DNA from: Leclercia adecarboxylata
Lineage (GTDB): Bacteria; Pseudomonadota; Gammaproteobacteria; Enterobacterales; Enterobacteriaceae
Reading direction: 5' to 3'
Length of the DNA: 64,000 nucleotides
NCBI RefSeq assembly: GCF_006171285.1
Contig: NZ_CP040889.1
Coordinates: 5,048,862 to 5,112,861, forward strand
The number at the start of each line of letters is the position of its first letter. Position 1 is the stretch's first letter. The position numbers and the translations under genes were made by a program. This document shows, in pieces, positions 40,332 through 48,349 of the stretch. The notes under the pieces are model-generated. The model was not told the origin of the DNA, did not search any database, and worked only from the letters and a program-made list of their open reading frames with translations.

Positions 40332-40355
40332 TTATTTTTTCGATGTCTAAAATAA
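40332..40355 (+). promoter_or_regulatory. Candidate Mlc/NagC-type operator upstream of manX
   Basis: TTATTTT, ten bases, AAAATAA is a perfect inverted repeat of the type bound by Mlc and NagC. Mlc represses manXYZ in E. coli. It lies about 120 bp before the manX start. Confidence 0.5.
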
Positions 40356-40475
40356 ATCGCGTAAGAATTAGTTAATTGAACTCTAACCCTTATCTGAATC
40401 GATTCGTTCTTTCGAAGATGATCTCTAATGCTCTTCTCACCCGGGGGCGTTAACGATAATAAAAGGAGGTAGCAA

Positions 40476-41453
40476 GTGACTATTGCTATTGTTATAGGCA
40501 CACATGGTTGGGCTGCAGAGCAGTTACTTAAAACCGCAGAAATGCTTTTAGGCGAACAGGAAAACGTCGGCTGGATCGATTTCGTTCCCGGTGAAAACGC
40601 CGAGACACTGATAGAGAAGTATACCGCTCAGCTGGCAAAGCTGGACACCAGCAGCGGCGTGCTGTTCCTTGTTGACACATGGGGCGGCAGTCCGTTCAAC
40701 GCCGCAAGCCGCATTGTGGTTGATAAAGAGCTGCATGAAGTCGTGGCCGGGGTCAACATCCCGATGCTGGTTGAGACGCTGATGGCCCGTGACGACAACC
40801 CGAGCTTTGACGAGCTGGTTGCGCTGGCCGTCGAAACCGGTCGCGAAGGCGTGAAAGCGCTGAAAGCGAAACCGGTTGAAAAAGCCGCTCCTGTCGCTGC
40901 CGCCGCCCCTGCTGCCGTCGCGAAAACCGCCACCCCGCTTAAGCCAATGGGCCCCAATGATTATATGCAGATTGGCCTCGCGCGTATCGACGACCGTTTG
41001 ATCCATGGTCAGGTCGCCACCCGCTGGACCAAAGAGACCAACGTGCAGCGCATCATTGTCGTCAGCGATGAAGTCGCCGCCGATACGGTTCGCAAAACCC
41101 TCCTTACTCAGGTCGCTCCGCCGGGCGTAACCGCCCACGTGGTGGACGTCGCCAAAATGATCCGCGTTTACAACAACCCGAAATATGCGGGTGAGCGCGT
41201 GATGCTGCTGTTTACCAACCCAACCGACGTCGAACGTATTGTTGAAGAAGGGGTGAAGATCACCTCCGTTAACATCGGTGGTATGGCTTACCGTCAGGGC
41301 AAAACGCAGGTGAACAATGCCGTGTCGGTGGACGAGAAAGACATTGAAGCGTTCAAAAAACTCAACGATCGCGGGATTGAGCTTGAAGTGCGTAAAGTCT
41401 CTACCGACCAGAAACTGAAAATGATGGATCTGATCAGCAAAGTGGCGAAATAA
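40476..41453 (+). CDS. manX: Mannose PTS EIIAB component
   Basis: ManX receives phosphate from HPr and passes it to incoming mannose, glucose or amino sugars. The GTG at 40476 follows a strong AAAGGAGG site and gives 325 residues. The IIA domain (1-130) has His10 in GTHGWAAEQ. An Ala/Pro-rich linker spans about 132-160. The IIB domain has the phosphoryl-accepting His in RIDDRLIHGQVATRW. First gene of manXYZ-manO. Confidence 0.97.
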   Translation: MTIAIVIGTHGWAAEQLLKTAEMLLGEQENVGWIDFVPGENAETLIEKYTAQLAKLDTSSGVLFLVDTWGGSPFNAASRIVVDKELHEVVAGVNIPMLVETLMARDDNPSFDELVALAVETGREGVKALKAKPVEKAAPVAAAAPAAVAKTATPLKPMGPNDYMQIGLARIDDRLIHGQVATRWTKETNVQRIIVVSDEVAADTVRKTLLTQVAPPGVTAHVVDVAKMIRVYNNPKYAGERVMLLFTNPTDVERIVEEGVKITSVNIGGMAYRQGKTQVNNAVSVDEKDIEAFKKLNDRGIELEVRKVSTDQKLKMMDLISKVAK

Positions 41454-41511
41454 GCCGGAGCTGGTTGACAAATTTCACACTTAAGTCTGTTTAAGCTATA
41501 GGAGAAGTACA

Positions 41512-42309
41512 ATGGAGATTACCACTCTTCAGATTGTGCTGGTGTTCATCGTCGCGTGTATAGCGGGTATGGAATCCGTACTAGATGAATTTCAGTTTCA
41601 CCGTCCGCTGGTCGCCTGTACGTTAATCGGCGCCGTTCTCGGCGATATGAAAACCGGTATCATCATCGGTGGTACCCTGGAAATGATCGCCCTCGGCTGG
41701 ATGAACATCGGTGCGGCTGTAGCGCCCGATGCGGCTCTCGCCTCCATCATCTCTACCGTGCTGGTTATCGCCGGCCACCAGAACATCGGTGCCGGTATTG
41801 CGCTGGCTATCCCACTGGCAGCAGCAGGCCAGGTACTGACCATCATCGTGCGTACTATCACCGTCGCGTTCCAGCATGCGGCAGATAAGGCGGCGGAAAA
41901 TGGCAACCTGACGGCACTGTCTTGGATCCACGTTTCGTCCCTGTTCCTGCAGGCCATGCGTATCGCTATCCCGGCGGTCATCGTGGCAATCTCCGTCGGC
42001 ACCAGCGAAGTTCAGGGCATGCTGAATGCCATTCCTGAAGTGGTCACCAGCGGTCTGAACATTGCAGGCGGCATGATCGTGGTCGTTGGTTATGCGATGG
42101 TCATCAACATGATGCGCGCAGGCTACCTGATGCCGTTCTTCTACCTCGGCTTTGTTACTGCGGCCTTCACCAACTTCAACCTGGTAGCACTGGGCGTGAT
42201 TGGTGCAGTAATGGCTATCCTCTACATCCAGCTCAGCCCGAAATATAACCGCGTAGCCGGTACAGCGCAGGTTGCTGGTAATAACGATCTCGATAACGAA
42301 CTGGACTAG
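41512..42309 (+). CDS. manY: Mannose PTS EIIC component
   Basis: The 265-residue integral membrane protein forms the sugar channel with ManZ. Hydrophobic segments fill most of the sequence, with conserved GGTLEMIALGWMNIGAAVAPD. The ATG at 41512 follows AGGAGA. In E. coli the ManYZ complex also admits phage lambda DNA and certain class II bacteriocins. It lies 58 bp after manX, and the manXYZ mRNA is a known SgrS target in E. coli; I did not identify the pairing site. Confidence 0.96.
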   Translation: MEITTLQIVLVFIVACIAGMESVLDEFQFHRPLVACTLIGAVLGDMKTGIIIGGTLEMIALGWMNIGAAVAPDAALASIISTVLVIAGHQNIGAGIALAIPLAAAGQVLTIIVRTITVAFQHAADKAAENGNLTALSWIHVSSLFLQAMRIAIPAVIVAISVGTSEVQGMLNAIPEVVTSGLNIAGGMIVVVGYAMVINMMRAGYLMPFFYLGFVTAAFTNFNLVALGVIGAVMAILYIQLSPKYNRVAGTAQVAGNNDLDNELD

Positions 42310-42321
42310 CAGGTGAGCGAA

Positions 42322-43173
42322 ATGGTTGATATGACTAAAACTACCCCTCAGAAAAAACTGACTCCGGGTGATATTCGTGGCGTGTTCATCCGTTCAAACC
42401 TGTTCCAGGGTTCATGGAACTTCGAACGTATGCAGGCGCTGGGCTTCTGCTTCTCCATGGTACCGGCAATCAAACGTCTGTATCCGGAGAATAACGAAGC
42501 GCGTCGTCAGGCGATTAAGCGTCACCTGGAATTCTTCAACACCCATCCTTACGTTGCGGCGCCGGTTCTGGGCGTAACGCTTGCGATGGAAGAGCAGCGT
42601 GCCAACGGCGCAGAGATTGACGATGGTGCCATCAACGGTATCAAAGTGGGTCTGATGGGGCCGCTGGCAGGCGTGGGTGACCCCATCTTCTGGGGTACCG
42701 TGCGTCCGGTCTTCGCCGCACTTGGTGCCGGTATCGCCATGAGCGGTAGCCTGCTCGGGCCTCTGCTGTTCTTTATCCTGTTCAACGTGGTGCGCCTGGC
42801 CACCCGCTACTACGGCGTGGCGTACGGCTACCGTAAGGGCGTGGATATCGTTCAGGATATGGGCGGCGGCTTCCTGCAGAAACTGACTGAGGGGGCGTCA
42901 ATCCTCGGCCTGTTTGTCATGGGGGCGCTGGTGAACAAGTGGACGCACGTGAATATCCCGCTGGTGGTGTCAACCATCACCGGCCAGGATGGCCAGACCC
43001 GTGTGACCACCGTGCAAACCATCCTTGACCAGCTGATGCCGGGCCTGGTGCCGCTGCTGCTGACCTTCGCCTGTATGTGGCTGCTGCGTAAGAAAGTGAA
43101 TGCGCTGTGGATCATCGTCGGCTTCTTCGTTATCGGTATCGTTGGTTACGCGATCGGTCTGCTGGGTCTGTAA
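42322..43173 (+). CDS. manZ: Mannose PTS EIID component
   Basis: The second membrane subunit of the mannose PTS. The ATG at 42322 is chosen since AGGTGA lies 5-6 bases upstream; a GTG at 42313 would add three residues. The 283 residues include the EIID signature GLMGPLAGVGDPIFWGT, with its short N-terminal cytoplasmic region, and C-terminal membrane helices. Transcription largely ends at a strong hairpin 17 bp downstream, before manO. Confidence 0.96.
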   Translation: MVDMTKTTPQKKLTPGDIRGVFIRSNLFQGSWNFERMQALGFCFSMVPAIKRLYPENNEARRQAIKRHLEFFNTHPYVAAPVLGVTLAMEEQRANGAEIDDGAINGIKVGLMGPLAGVGDPIFWGTVRPVFAALGAGIAMSGSLLGPLLFFILFNVVRLATRYYGVAYGYRKGVDIVQDMGGGFLQKLTEGASILGLFVMGALVNKWTHVNIPLVVSTITGQDGQTRVTTVQTILDQLMPGLVPLLLTFACMWLLRKKVNALWIIVGFFVIGIVGYAIGLLGL

Positions 43174-43190
43174 GTTTTAACTGAATACAC

Positions 43191-43217
43191 CGGGGGCATG
43201 AAGGCCCCCGTTTTTTT
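43191..43217 (+). terminator. Terminator between manZ and manO
   Basis: CGGGGGC, six-base loop, GCCCCCG, then T7. The ribosome site of manO begins 4 bp later, so manO depends on read-through or its own start. Confidence 0.9.
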
Positions 43218-43230
43218 ATCCGGAGGATGA

Positions 43231-43689
43231 ATGACGGTCACGGACATCGTACTGGTTGTTTTTATTGTTGCCCTTCTGGCGTATGCCATCTACGACGAAT
43301 TGATCATGCCCCGCCGCAACGGCGCGACGCTGCTCTCAATCCCCCTTCTGCGCCGTGGTCGCGTTGACGGCATCATCTTTACCGGCCTGCTGATGATCCT
43401 TATTTATAACAACGTGATGAGTCAGGGAGCATTACTGACCACATGGTTATTATGTGCCCTGGCATTAATGGGGTTTTATCTCTTCTGGATCCGGGCCCCG
43501 AAAATAATCTTCAAATCCACTGGATTCTTTTTCGCCAACGTCTGGATAGAATATAACCGCATTAAAGAGATGAATTTATCGGAAGATGGCGTGCTGGTAA
43601 TGCAATTAGAGCAGCGACGCCTGCTTATCCGGGTACGGAATATTGACGATCTGGAGAAGATATACAGATTACTTGTTAAAACTCAATGA
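43231..43689 (+). CDS. manO: DUF986 inner-membrane protein ManO
   Basis: The 152-residue protein (YobD in E. coli) has three hydrophobic segments in the first 90 residues ([51 protein letters not shown]). A cytoplasmic C-terminal part with [28 protein letters not shown] follows. It accompanies manXYZ in enterobacteria, but its function is unknown. GGAGG precedes the ATG. Confidence 0.92.
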   Translation: MTVTDIVLVVFIVALLAYAIYDELIMPRRNGATLLSIPLLRRGRVDGIIFTGLLMILIYNNVMSQGALLTTWLLCALALMGFYLFWIRAPKIIFKSTGFFFANVWIEYNRIKEMNLSEDGVLVMQLEQRRLLIRVRNIDDLEKIYRLLVKTQ

Positions 43690-43737
43690 GATATAATAAT
43701 AGCACTGGCTATATCTGGACAAATATTTAGCAATGCC

Positions 43738-43755
43738 ATATAGCCATGGCTATAT
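43738..43755. promoter_or_regulatory. MntR-box-like 18-bp palindrome between manO and mntP
   Basis: ATATAGCCATGGCTATAT is a perfect palindrome containing ATAGC-N4-GCTAT, the core of E. coli MntR sites. A further direct copy of the right arm (TGGCTATAT) lies at 43706-43714. MntR with Mn2+ activates mntP in E. coli. Confidence 0.6.
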
Positions 43756-43805
43756 TATTTCACGAAATTCACGCCTTATTATTAACGTTATTTTCACAAC
43801 AAAAT

Positions 43806-43824
43806 CTAAATGAAAATCGTTATC
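43806..43824 (+). promoter_or_regulatory. Candidate Fur box upstream of mntP
   Basis: AATGAAAATCGTTATC within this span matches the Fur consensus GATAATGATAATCATTATC at 14 of 19 positions. It lies between the MntR-like palindrome and the riboswitch. Confidence 0.5.
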
Positions 43825-43894
43825 AATAAGTAAACTGAATAATACATTCCTGTTGTTGTTTTATATTCTCAAAATATGTTAAGGTTGCGCCCGT

Positions 43895-44010
43895 CGTTGG
43901 GGAGTAGCCGATTTCCGGTTTGCCGGAAATGTACGTGTCAACATACTCGTTGCAAAACGTGGCACGTACGGATTGTTTCTGCACTGAGCAGAAGGGTCAG
44001 GCGAGACCAT
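43895..44010 (+). promoter_or_regulatory. yybP-ykoY Mn2+ riboswitch in the mntP leader
   Basis: The leader contains the family's conserved blocks: GGGGAGTAGCC near 43899, then ATGTACGTGTCAACATACTCG, a complementary CGTGGCACGTACGG, and the closing GGTCAGGCGAGACCAT near 43995-44010. In E. coli this RNA opens mntP expression when Mn2+ is high. The mntP ATG lies 70 nt beyond. Confidence 0.9.
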
Positions 44011-44079
44011 AGATGCATCTACTGCTGTTTACTGGGGGCAGTGATGTGTCATATGGATATTCCCGGTCTGGACGCATTT

Positions 44080-44643
44080 ATGAACCTCTCTGCAACACTT
44101 CTTCTGGCCTTTGGCATGTCGATGGACGCGTTTGCCGCTTCCATGGGTAAAGGCGCTACGCTGCATAAACCTAAGTTCTCTGAAGCCCTGCGTACCGGTC
44201 TTATCTTTGGTGCTATCGAAACCCTGACTCCGCTGATTGGCTGGGGACTGGGGATGCTCGCCAGCCAGTTCGTGCTGGAGTGGAACCACTGGATCGCCTT
44301 TATCCTGCTGACCTTCCTCGGCGGACGTATGGTTATCGAAGGCATTCGTAATGATGTCGATGCAGAAGAGCCCATCCACCGTCACGGCTTCTGGCTGCTG
44401 GTGACCACGGCAATCGCCACCAGTCTGGATGCGATGGCCGTCGGCGTGGGTCTGGCGTTCCTGCAGGTGAACATTATTGCCACCGCGCTGGCGATTGGCT
44501 GCGCGACCTTTATTATGTCCACCCTCGGGATGATGATTGGCCGGTTTATCGGCCCGCTGTTAGGCAAACGCGCCGAGATCCTCGGCGGTATCGTGTTGAT
44601 CGGTATTGGCGCACAGATTATGTGGAGCCACTTCGCCGGTTAA
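44080..44643 (+). CDS. mntP: Manganese efflux pump MntP
   Basis: MntP exports Mn2+ across the inner membrane. The start at the ATG at 44080 gives 187 residues ([21 protein letters not shown]...), matching E. coli. The longer open frame from 43876 is the riboswitch leader read as protein. Six membrane segments are visible. The paired [13 protein letters not shown] and [15 protein letters not shown] motifs hold the conserved Asp residues of the transport site. The stop codon shares TTAA (44640-44643) with that of convergent rlmA. Confidence 0.95.
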   Translation: MNLSATLLLAFGMSMDAFAASMGKGATLHKPKFSEALRTGLIFGAIETLTPLIGWGLGMLASQFVLEWNHWIAFILLTFLGGRMVIEGIRNDVDAEEPIHRHGFWLLVTTAIATSLDAMAVGVGLAFLQVNIIATALAIGCATFIMSTLGMMIGRFIGPLLGKRAEILGGIVLIGIGAQIMWSHFAG

Positions 44644-45455
44644 CCGACGCGCTGCCAGCAGTGGAGACTGAAATCTGTCTGGCAGCTGAAATGTTCCTGT
44701 TTTGCCAGGGCTTCCCACACCTCCGGTTTTGCCCGCCACGCGAAAGGCGTCATCTGTAACAACGCCACCGCCTCTTCTCCGCTCAACGACATGCCATAGC
44801 CCAGCGACTGCTCTTCTCTGAGCGCAAAGCCTGCCAGCTGCTCCGAATGCGGCGCATGCAGCAGAACCTCGTCGTAAATCAGCCCTTTCAGCTCAATCAG
44901 ATGGCGCGGCCCAGGCGTCACGGTGATTACCCAGCCGCCCTCTTTCACCACCCGCGCCAGCTCTTCACCTTTGCAGGGAGCGTAAATGCGAACGACCGCA
45001 TCCATGCTGTTCTCTTCAAACGGCAGACGGTGACTGGATGCCACGCAGAAAGTCACCTGCGAGTAGCGTTTTGCCGCGGCGCGGATAGCGGATTTCGAGA
45101 CGTCCAGACCAAAGGTCGTTGCGCCCTTCTCCTGCGCGGTTTGTGCAAAAGCCGCCGTGTAATAGCCTTCGCCGCAGCCAATATCAAGTATCGACGTCGC
45201 GCCATCGGGCAATAACGCCGCCAGCTTTGCGGCGACCGCGTCGCGCAGGGACTGATAGTGGCCGGCATCAAGAAAGGCTCTGCGCGCCTGCATCATCTCA
45301 GCGCTGTCGCCCGGATCGCGCGACCGCTTATGCTGCACCGGCAGCAGATTGACGTAGCCCTCTTTCGCCATATCGAACCGGTGCCCCTGCGGGCAGGCGT
45401 AACTTTTATCCGTTTGCGCCAGCGGCGCGTGGCAAAGAGGACAGCAGAAGGTCAT
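44640..45455 (-). CDS. rlmA: 23S rRNA (guanine-N1)-methyltransferase RlmA
   Basis: RlmA(I) methylates G745 of 23S rRNA. The ATG at 45455 with GGAG upstream gives 271 residues. An N-terminal zinc finger (CCPLCHAPL...CPQGHRFD) recognises the RNA. The Rossmann methyltransferase domain has the SAM motif [11 protein letters not shown], followed by [15 protein letters not shown]. The C-terminal [14 protein letters not shown] is family-typical. It lies downstream of the FtsI-like PBP gene with a 63-bp gap. Confidence 0.95.
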   Translation of the reverse strand: MTFCCPLCHAPLAQTDKSYACPQGHRFDMAKEGYVNLLPVQHKRSRDPGDSAEMMQARRAFLDAGHYQSLRDAVAAKLAALLPDGATSILDIGCGEGYYTAAFAQTAQEKGATTFGLDVSKSAIRAAAKRYSQVTFCVASSHRLPFEENSMDAVVRIYAPCKGEELARVVKEGGWVITVTPGPRHLIELKGLIYDEVLLHAPHSEQLAGFALREEQSLGYGMSLSGEEAVALLQMTPFAWRAKPEVWEALAKQEHFSCQTDFSLHCWQRVG

Positions 45456-45518
45456 GGTAACTCCGGGCAATCATAAAGGGCGAAAGTGTACCGCTAATCG
45501 CCCCGCTATAAAACGGCC

Positions 45519-47237
45519 TTAACGCATTACGATTAGATGGCTTGAGTCGGCCGGGAGTCCATCCGGCTTGATGTTTTCGATGCGCAGCACGTCGCCCATG
45601 ATCTGGCTGAATACAGGCGCCGAGACCGCCCCGCCGTAATAGGCCCCGTTTTGCGGATCGTTAATCACTACCGCCAGGGCAAAGACAGGCTTGCTGGCCG
45701 GCGCGACGCCCGCAGTATAAGCCACGTATTTGTCGACATAGTTGCCGGCATCATCGATTTTCTTCGCGGTACCGGTTTTCACCGCCACCCGGTAATCACG
45801 CACTGCCGCTTTGATCCCGCCCCCGCCCGGCAGGGCCACACTCTCCATCATATGTTCCACCTCCTGCACAATCGACGCAGGCATGACCTGGGTGCCGACA
45901 ACCGGCGGATCGATGCGGGTGATAGATAGCGGACGCTCCAGGCCGTAGCTGCCGATGGTGGCGTAGACGCGCGCCAGCTGCAACGGGGTGACCATCAGTC
46001 CGTAACCAAACGCAAAGGTGGCGCGATCGAGCTGGCTCCAGAATTTACGCACTGGCAGCAGGCCGCTGCTCTCCCCCGTTAAACCCAGACCGGTGGAGCG
46101 GCCGAAGCCAAACCCGTGGTAGGTGTCCAGCAGGCGTTGGATCGGCATCGCCAGCGAGAGGCGTGATACGCCCGTGTCGCTCGATTTTTGCAAAATGCCG
46201 GTCAGCGTCAGCTCCGGGTAGTAACCGACGTCGCGGATACGGTGTCCGGCCAGGGTGTAGGGATGCGTATCAATAACGCTGTCCGGCTGCACCAGCCCCT
46301 GCTGAAGGGCGGTCATCAGCACCAGCGGCTTGACGGTTGAGCCCGGTTCAAAGGTGTCGCTGATGGCGCGATTGCGAAAATCGTTCAGCGTGGCGCCTTC
46401 ACGGTTATTGGGGTTGAAATCCGGGAAGCTGGCCATCGCCAGGATCTCGCCGGTCTGAACGTTGATCAGCACCGCCGCCCCTGACTCCGCTTTATTCCAG
46501 GCCACGGCGTTGTCCAGGGCATCTTCCGTGATGGTCTGCAGTCGCTCGTCAATGCTTAACTGGATATTGTGCGCCTGAACCGGCGGGACTTCGGTGATGT
46601 TTTCGATCACACGCCCGAAGCGATCTTCGCGCACGCGACGCAGGCCGGGTTTACCGGTGAGCTGGGCATTAAAGCTTTTTTCGATGCCCTCTATGCCTTG
46701 CCCGTCGATGTTAGTGAAGCCGATAAGGTTGGCTGCCACGTGCCCGGCCGGGTAAAAACGCCGGGACTCATCGCGCAGGCTGATCCCCGGTAGCCGCAAC
46801 TTTTCGATCCACTTAGCCTGAGAGGGGTCGACCTGGCGGGCGAGATAGATAAACCGGCCGTGCGGATTGCCATTGATACGCGCCGCCAGCGTGGGGAGCG
46901 ACAGATGCAGCGCACTGGCTAGCGCCTGCCAGCGATCGTCATACCCGACGCCCCCTTTTGCCAGCACCGTTTTGGGATCGGCCCACACCGCCTGCACCGG
47001 CACGCTCACGGCCAGCGGCCGCCCTTCCCTGTCCATTATCATTCCCCGGGGGGCGTTAATCGCCACTTCCCGTAGCGAGCGCATGTCCTCCTGCTTAACC
47101 AGCGGGTCGGGCTTGACGATCTGCAGCCAGGCGACGCGGCCCAGAAGAAAGAGCAGACTACCAAGAATGACCATGCAGAGAAGAGCAAAACGTAACGGAG
47201 TGAAGTTTGCTGCGGGGTTGACGGGTTTCTTTTTCAC
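45519..47237 (-). CDS. Second FtsI-like class B penicillin-binding protein (PBP3SAL type)
   Basis: This is a transpeptidase of 572 residues from the GTG at 47237, with TGGAG five bases upstream; a TTG at 47261 is possible. One membrane helix (about 17-40), a pedestal domain, then the transpeptidase domain with the active-site STVK at 300-303 and KTG at 487-489. The usual SxN motif reads SSD (352-354) instead of SSN. It is very close to FtsI but sits outside the division cluster, between rlmA and cspC. Salmonella has an extra copy of this type at the same place (PBP3SAL), which works in cell division at acidic pH; E. coli K-12 lacks it. Acid-conditional division is thus the likely role. Confidence 0.88.
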   Translation of the reverse strand: MKKKPVNPAANFTPLRFALLCMVILGSLLFLLGRVAWLQIVKPDPLVKQEDMRSLREVAINAPRGMIMDREGRPLAVSVPVQAVWADPKTVLAKGGVGYDDRWQALASALHLSLPTLAARINGNPHGRFIYLARQVDPSQAKWIEKLRLPGISLRDESRRFYPAGHVAANLIGFTNIDGQGIEGIEKSFNAQLTGKPGLRRVREDRFGRVIENITEVPPVQAHNIQLSIDERLQTITEDALDNAVAWNKAESGAAVLINVQTGEILAMASFPDFNPNNREGATLNDFRNRAISDTFEPGSTVKPLVLMTALQQGLVQPDSVIDTHPYTLAGHRIRDVGYYPELTLTGILQKSSDTGVSRLSLAMPIQRLLDTYHGFGFGRSTGLGLTGESSGLLPVRKFWSQLDRATFAFGYGLMVTPLQLARVYATIGSYGLERPLSITRIDPPVVGTQVMPASIVQEVEHMMESVALPGGGGIKAAVRDYRVAVKTGTAKKIDDAGNYVDKYVAYTAGVAPASKPVFALAVVINDPQNGAYYGGAVSAPVFSQIMGDVLRIENIKPDGLPADSSHLIVMR

Positions 47238-47379
47238 CAGGGCTCCAGGGGTTGGTAACAACGCCCTGATTTAACGGCAAATATGAGCTGGAGGGGTGAA
47301 AACAATGCTAATACTCTCGCAGCTTTGAAACAAACTGCTAACAGAGACGCATGTGGTAACACTTTGAAAAACATGCATT

Positions 47380-47402
47380 AAAAAGCCCCGCATACGCGAG
47401 GC
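47380..47402 (-). terminator. Terminator after cspC
   Basis: Read on the minus strand, GCCTCGC and GCGGGGC pair (with a G-T pair) around a 4-base loop, followed by T5. It is about 55 bp past the cspC stop. Confidence 0.78.
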
Positions 47403-47456
47403 TTTATATCTCTGCAACTGAAACGTCGGAACGCTTCAGATCAGGCAGGGGTTCGA

Positions 47457-47666
47457 TCAGATAGCGGTTACGTTAACAGCAGCCGGACCTTTCTGGCCGT
47501 CCTGAATTTCGAACTCAACGTTCTGGCCTTCAGCCAGAGTTTTGAAGCCGTTACCCTGGATTGCAGAGAAATGTACGAATACATCTTTGCTGCCGTCAGC
47601 AGGAGTAATGAAACCAAAACCTTTAGACTCGTTGAACCACTTAACTTGACCTTTAATCTTTGCCAT
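47457..47666 (-). CDS. cspC: Cold-shock-like RNA chaperone CspC
   Basis: CspC is a constitutive 69-residue RNA-binding OB-fold protein that stabilises stress mRNAs such as rpoS in E. coli. From the ATG at 47666 (AAGGAA upstream) the sequence appears identical to E. coli CspC, with RNP1 KGFGFITP and RNP2 VFVHFSAI intact. yobF ends 12 bp upstream, so the two share a transcript. Confidence 0.97.
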
Positions 47667-47678
47667 TTGCAAAATTCC

Positions 47679-47822
47679 TTAGAATGATTTCTTCGCCCGC
47701 GGGCATTCACTAGATAAAACTGAGACATTACTGCATGAGGCACTAATATAAGGTTCGGCAGAGAAGCGGTATTCAACGACAACGTGTTTACTCAGGACTT
47801 CTATACTGAAAATGCCACACAT
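47679..47822 (-). CDS. yobF: DUF2527 small protein YobF
   Basis: The 47-residue product from the ATG at 47822 reads [20 protein letters not shown]... and aligns over its full length with E. coli YobF. It is a stress-associated small protein of unknown function, co-transcribed with cspC. It has no strong ribosome site. Near the C-terminus, [10 protein letters not shown] differs from the E. coli ending. Confidence 0.93.
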   Translation of the reverse strand: MCGIFSIEVLSKHVVVEYRFSAEPYISASCSNVSVLSSECPRAKKSF

Positions 47823-48349
47823 AAACAGAACTGTACCTCGTTTGACCCAAACCGTGTTATCACACACAACTTAAATAATGGCAAGCCATTTTTAAACGTG
47901 TCTCGATCAGCCGCACAAATTCAGGGACTGATTTGCCACAATCTGCACAGTAATCCACTTATGTGTATAGCTGGCCCGTATGTTGCTCGATCAGTGACCG
48001 TCAGGGTAGACGCTGTTATCAAAGACTTTTTTACCTTAGACCAAAAACTTCGTATCGTCCAGCAAGCAAGGCGGATTTCCTGCAACATCTATTTCCATTA
48101 GAACATTTGGTAAAAACTTATGCTGATTTGATCGCAACGGCAGGCATTTGTTTATCAGTAAAAAAACAGACTATATCGCTTCGCTTGTTTAAGTTATATA
48201 CACCCTGACCCTGAAAGTCGCCATGCACCAAAATAATGATATTTTTATGAACCTGCTTCAAAAAAAGGCAATCAAAACGTTTCGATTAAAATAAAATATG
48301 ACCCGCGTCGGTTTAATACAGAATAAGTACTAAGCGAACGCATAATAGT
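47823..48349. other. 527-bp AT-rich gap upstream of yobF-cspC
   Basis: This is the presumed promoter and leader region of yobF-cspC (transcribed leftward) and the 3' flank of the RomA-like gene. I see no supported gene. An imperfect palindrome, AATCAAAACGTTTCGATT at about 48270-48287, is centred on AAACGTTT. The RomA-like gene has no clear hairpin terminator. Confidence 0.45.

Larger units (their letters stand above)
40013..40475. other. Divergent regulatory region yoaE / manXYZ
   Basis: This 463-bp gap divides into a GC-richer yoaE leader with two overlapping short ORFs (40025-40208) and an AT-rich manX side with an inverted repeat resembling an Mlc/NagC operator (40332-40355). The manX ribosome site AAAGGAGG ends just before 40471. 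Confidence 0.6.

Noticed and set aside
43876..44079. N-terminal extension of mntP
   Set aside because: This stretch is the yybP-ykoY riboswitch and leader. MntP proteins start at the ATG at 44080.
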